39,378 nucleotides of DNA, taken from positions 1 to 39,378 of IMG/VR virus record IMGVR_UViG_3300031972_002130; one strand, 5' to 3'. The notes beneath the pieces are model-generated. The model was not told where the DNA came from. It saw only the letters and a program-made list of their open reading frames with translations, and made no database searches. This DNA is from a virus. Made by a program: the position numbers and the translations under genes. The number at the start of each line of letters is the position of its first letter. The stretch's first letter is position 1. This document shows positions 38,201 to 39,378 of this stretch, piece after piece.

Positions 38201-39288
38201 TCATACACCTTTAGTTCATTAAACCTTAAAGGGTTACTGTATATTGCTGAATCTCTTATACTATCCCACGGAACTATAGCACTATCTGTTTTTAGTTTTT
38301 TGCCACCAAAACTAGTTCCACCAGTGGATCCTTTGTCAAGTTTTATAATATTTTTCTTTTTTTGAGTCTCGGCATCTCCGGACGTTAAATATTCATTGAC
38401 TTTGCTTTTGGTAACTGTTAACAATGTCATTTCGCTTTCTTTGAATTCAACATAATTTATATTGTCTCCATCTGAAGCAGGATTCAAGACATCATCAGCC
38501 AACACTCCATTAACTTGTCCTAATTGTTGTGCGCCAACACCCATATCAATGTATTCTTGTATCTTTTTTACTATTGCATTTTTAAAAGCTTTATTGGAAA
38601 ACTCGTTTGCTGTGGAAGTGCCAAATCTTTTAACCAAAAACTCACTATCACTATTCGACTTTAATGCATTTTGTGTTATAAGAGATCTGGTTTCTTTTGT
38701 AGATTCAAATGAGCCTGTTTTTCCAGCTTCTGTAGCTTTAGCCCTAACTAATATATTATCATATAGGTTAAATATTTCTAACGATTCCGGACTGATTGGT
38801 TTTTCATCAGGAGTTTTTAGGCTATATTGAACCCTGATCATGTTGAACATTCTTTTTATTCTGTGGACTATTACTTTTTTAACATTATTGCTCCCAGCGG
38901 TATATTGTGTAGATATAAAGCTGTAAAGTCCTTTAATTGCTTTTCCACCTTCTCCGTCAAAAGTTCCACGAAAAGAAGTTGAAGTCAACACTATCCACTT
39001 TAAAAGGTTTGGCATTTCAGCAAAGTTTTTATATGGAAAGGTAAAACTATCAATAACAGCTTTTAACTCTGTTGTAATAGGTGCGTCTAAACCATCTCCT
39101 TTGTCACTGGTTAAAGAACTTACATAATCACCAATATAAAACTCAGGATCAACCCAGTCGGGGTGTCCTTTTAGTTCTATCCAATTGGCATATGAATTAT
39201 TAAAAATTTTAATACTTTTTCCATCTTCCGGATCAGTAAAGTTAAAGTCTTTTAATATTTCGTAATTGCTATCTAGTTCATTACTCAT
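35248..39288 (-). CDS. Large virion structural protein, possible tail/baseplate component
   Basis: A 1346-residue protein, acidic and mixed alpha/beta, without signal or membrane segment. Near the C-terminus (about residues 1230-1310) LFYPGMEVYINPFGFGG, IMGIGGYYQIMKVNS and KISPGSFTTDIDAHFVYSG resemble the hub-like closing domain of phage tail or baseplate proteins (GIGGYxxVxxV, then GxFxTxxxAxWVxSGD). Two long acidic linkers lie near 495-540 and 920-960. The size and position next to other structural-looking genes support a virion role. GAGGTGCTAGG precedes the ATG, which overlaps the upstream gene's stop. The exact role is not determined. Confidence 0.75.
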   Translation of the reverse strand: MSNELDSNYEILKDFNFTDPEDGKSIKIFNNSYANWIELKGHPDWVDPEFYIGDYVSSLTSDKGDGLDAPITTELKAVIDSFTFPYKNFAEMPNLLKWIVLTSTSFRGTFDGEGGKAIKGLYSFISTQYTAGSNNVKKVIVHRIKRMFNMIRVQYSLKTPDEKPISPESLEIFNLYDNILVRAKATEAGKTGSFESTKETRSLITQNALKSNSDSEFLVKRFGTSTANEFSNKAFKNAIVKKIQEYIDMGVGAQQLGQVNGVLADDVLNPASDGDNINYVEFKESEMTLLTVTKSKVNEYLTSGDAETQKKKNIIKLDKGSTGGTSFGGKKLKTDSAIVPWDSIRDSAIYSNPLRFNELKVYDIELYDKDHTESDIRFLSLEDFVTTLEPPSEASTQRLVEVYDPTVVNDPWYWFATETFDPKLEDLILGHYLRFLNSVKIDVNDDNDVDNILGEYFDWEVQDISIYLIPILAKIRQELIISSLLKQIEASDDPSKLDPEDTLDKAEADADKNLNDIPTSDFEEKELSAEDIEKRQKLYKQCALLLNAHKLKKDYKMFLAHKRANNKPMHKSTFFNGRFWMVEDGVNSNSILNKLTNPPGEEARPFLNITPDIHAALQPRLRLHKVYEAKEDGEKVIKTHEVPFDSFYPKHRSDGLSTGEGNFDKGAGFGIKEFSFSFDGETPATAQKFVKAKLSLFFQTFNDFIKVRKVVADNEEYEFRYLDLFVNTKFCPQTGVNRFSPLYYDPSFYRLRVDVGWEPRNDKQFAELLEARGTTPAKFNDTLNKTNKTFYLNLVDHTINIGEDGSVTIDADYIAYMQGVLQSNSFNALSTRYTRERQREYVKEYEKLLSGNKCTDEELAELVAGINSINDKIARSLHQGIVKKLVLSESLYSVSVDSGDMNDFRNKDFFSKIPNISVEMPEVNKKGATANAKNEDALNAAIQSDFLHDSSYQENRKIYFFFMGDLLYHVLDSLYKEDGSTQIKEAENLKLILSTFSYKNPFLSEECYLNIGEIPIDLDTFLSWYEREIIEKEIFTMPILTFVKRLLHYLIQDVFLETCINRQEHKRLAFQTTTFLADEQDGGKDPMNFTADSENSIFESIIDVSKYYGDFLPLTTGVKFNSPKPTAELYNYLFIFPHYRSAEHEGRGIASLDENRGVYHLYIGADKGLTKKISFSKSDIQYIRESRMMQQGSNGLLQLSSVYRASISMIGNTLFYPGMEVYINPFGFGGLEFGNPYDGPGRVDSPNLSNIMGIGGYYQIMKVNSKISPGSFTTDIDAHFVYSGDGKPLGRDGLKKVELCGDLKDISKGEEDNECRTVILKIENELLNTDATSGGSVTDKEEEAEQ

Positions 39289-39378
39289 CCTAGCACCTCA
39301 ATTGCTTTTGCAATATTTACAGGAATCTTTATTTTTTCCCCAATTGCGATGTGTGCCTCCGTTGGTTTTCTGTTATAA
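39285..39378 (-). CDS. 3' end of an upstream gene, probably structural
   Basis: Thirty codons of an open frame (ending IGEKIKIPVNIAKAIEVLG) run in from beyond the window, stopping at a TGA that overlaps the next ATG as ATGA. Too little remains to name it; its neighbour suggests a virion protein. Confidence 0.6.
   Translation of the reverse strand, partial: YNRKPTEAHIAIGEKIKIPVNIAKAIEVLG

Noticed and set aside
1-39378. tRNA, rRNA, CRISPR arrays, integrase or transposase genes
   Set aside because: No tRNA arm pattern such as GGTTCGAATCC, no regular repeat-spacer array and no recombinase motif was found by eye on either strand.

Overview
The window looks like part of the genome of a large virulent tailed phage of a Gram-negative, probably aquatic, bacterium. 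Every supportable gene lies on the minus strand, and genes are packed with 1-50 base overlaps and strong AGGAGG ribosome binding sites. The gene set mixes virion proteins, a complete replication and nucleotide-metabolism kit, and many small proteins of unknown function. No rRNA, tRNA, integrase, transposase or CRISPR array was seen. The host is not named by the sequence. Two lipoprotein signals, a Tat-like motif and an amidase endolysin fit a Gram-negative host, and the exact family of the phage is left open.

Layout, read in the direction of transcription (high to low coordinates). At 39378-34046 lie virion-type genes: the tail of one gene, a 1346-residue structural protein and a 401-residue protein. 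At 34065-29473 is a block with a short family A DNA polymerase, an FtsZ/tubulin-like protein with a degenerate GTP signature, a GIY-YIG nuclease and a GHKL ATPase. At 29338-20303 is the replication/repair block: gp32-type SSB, RecA/UvsX, UV damage endonuclease, 5'-3' exonuclease, DnaB-type helicase, class II ribonucleotide reductase and an Hc1-like small protein. At 20156-10565 come ThyX, a cpn10-like protein, several probable virion or accessory proteins, a J-domain-like protein, lipoprotein and secreted proteins and a cysteine-rich peptide. At 10494-8152 are a ClpS adaptor, an adenine methyltransferase and a PD-(D/E)XK nuclease that together look like a phage-borne restriction-modification pair. 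At 8081-1 are a DnaE-type polymerase III alpha subunit, an adenosine-deaminase-family protein, dUTPase, a ClpP-like protease and the start of an amidase endolysin.

Fifteen near-consensus sigma70 promoters (perfect TTGACA, 16-17 base spacer, TATAAT-like -10, usually with an extended TG and an A/T-rich tract upstream) punctuate the strand. Four intrinsic terminators were found; one physically overlaps a promoter. The layout suggests many short, independently started transcripts read by the host RNA polymerase.

How it fits together: RNR, ThyX, dUTPase and perhaps the deaminase supply dNTPs. DnaE or PolA, helicase, SSB, RecA, exonuclease and UvdE copy and repair the genome. The MTase/nuclease pair, ClpP/ClpS and the FtsZ-like/GIY-YIG/GHKL block are the most promising places for unusual host-takeover or conflict biology. 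The longest gene-free stretches are 29225-29472 (two promoters and a hairpin) and 28749-28960 (structured SSB leader); no gap exceeds 300 bases.
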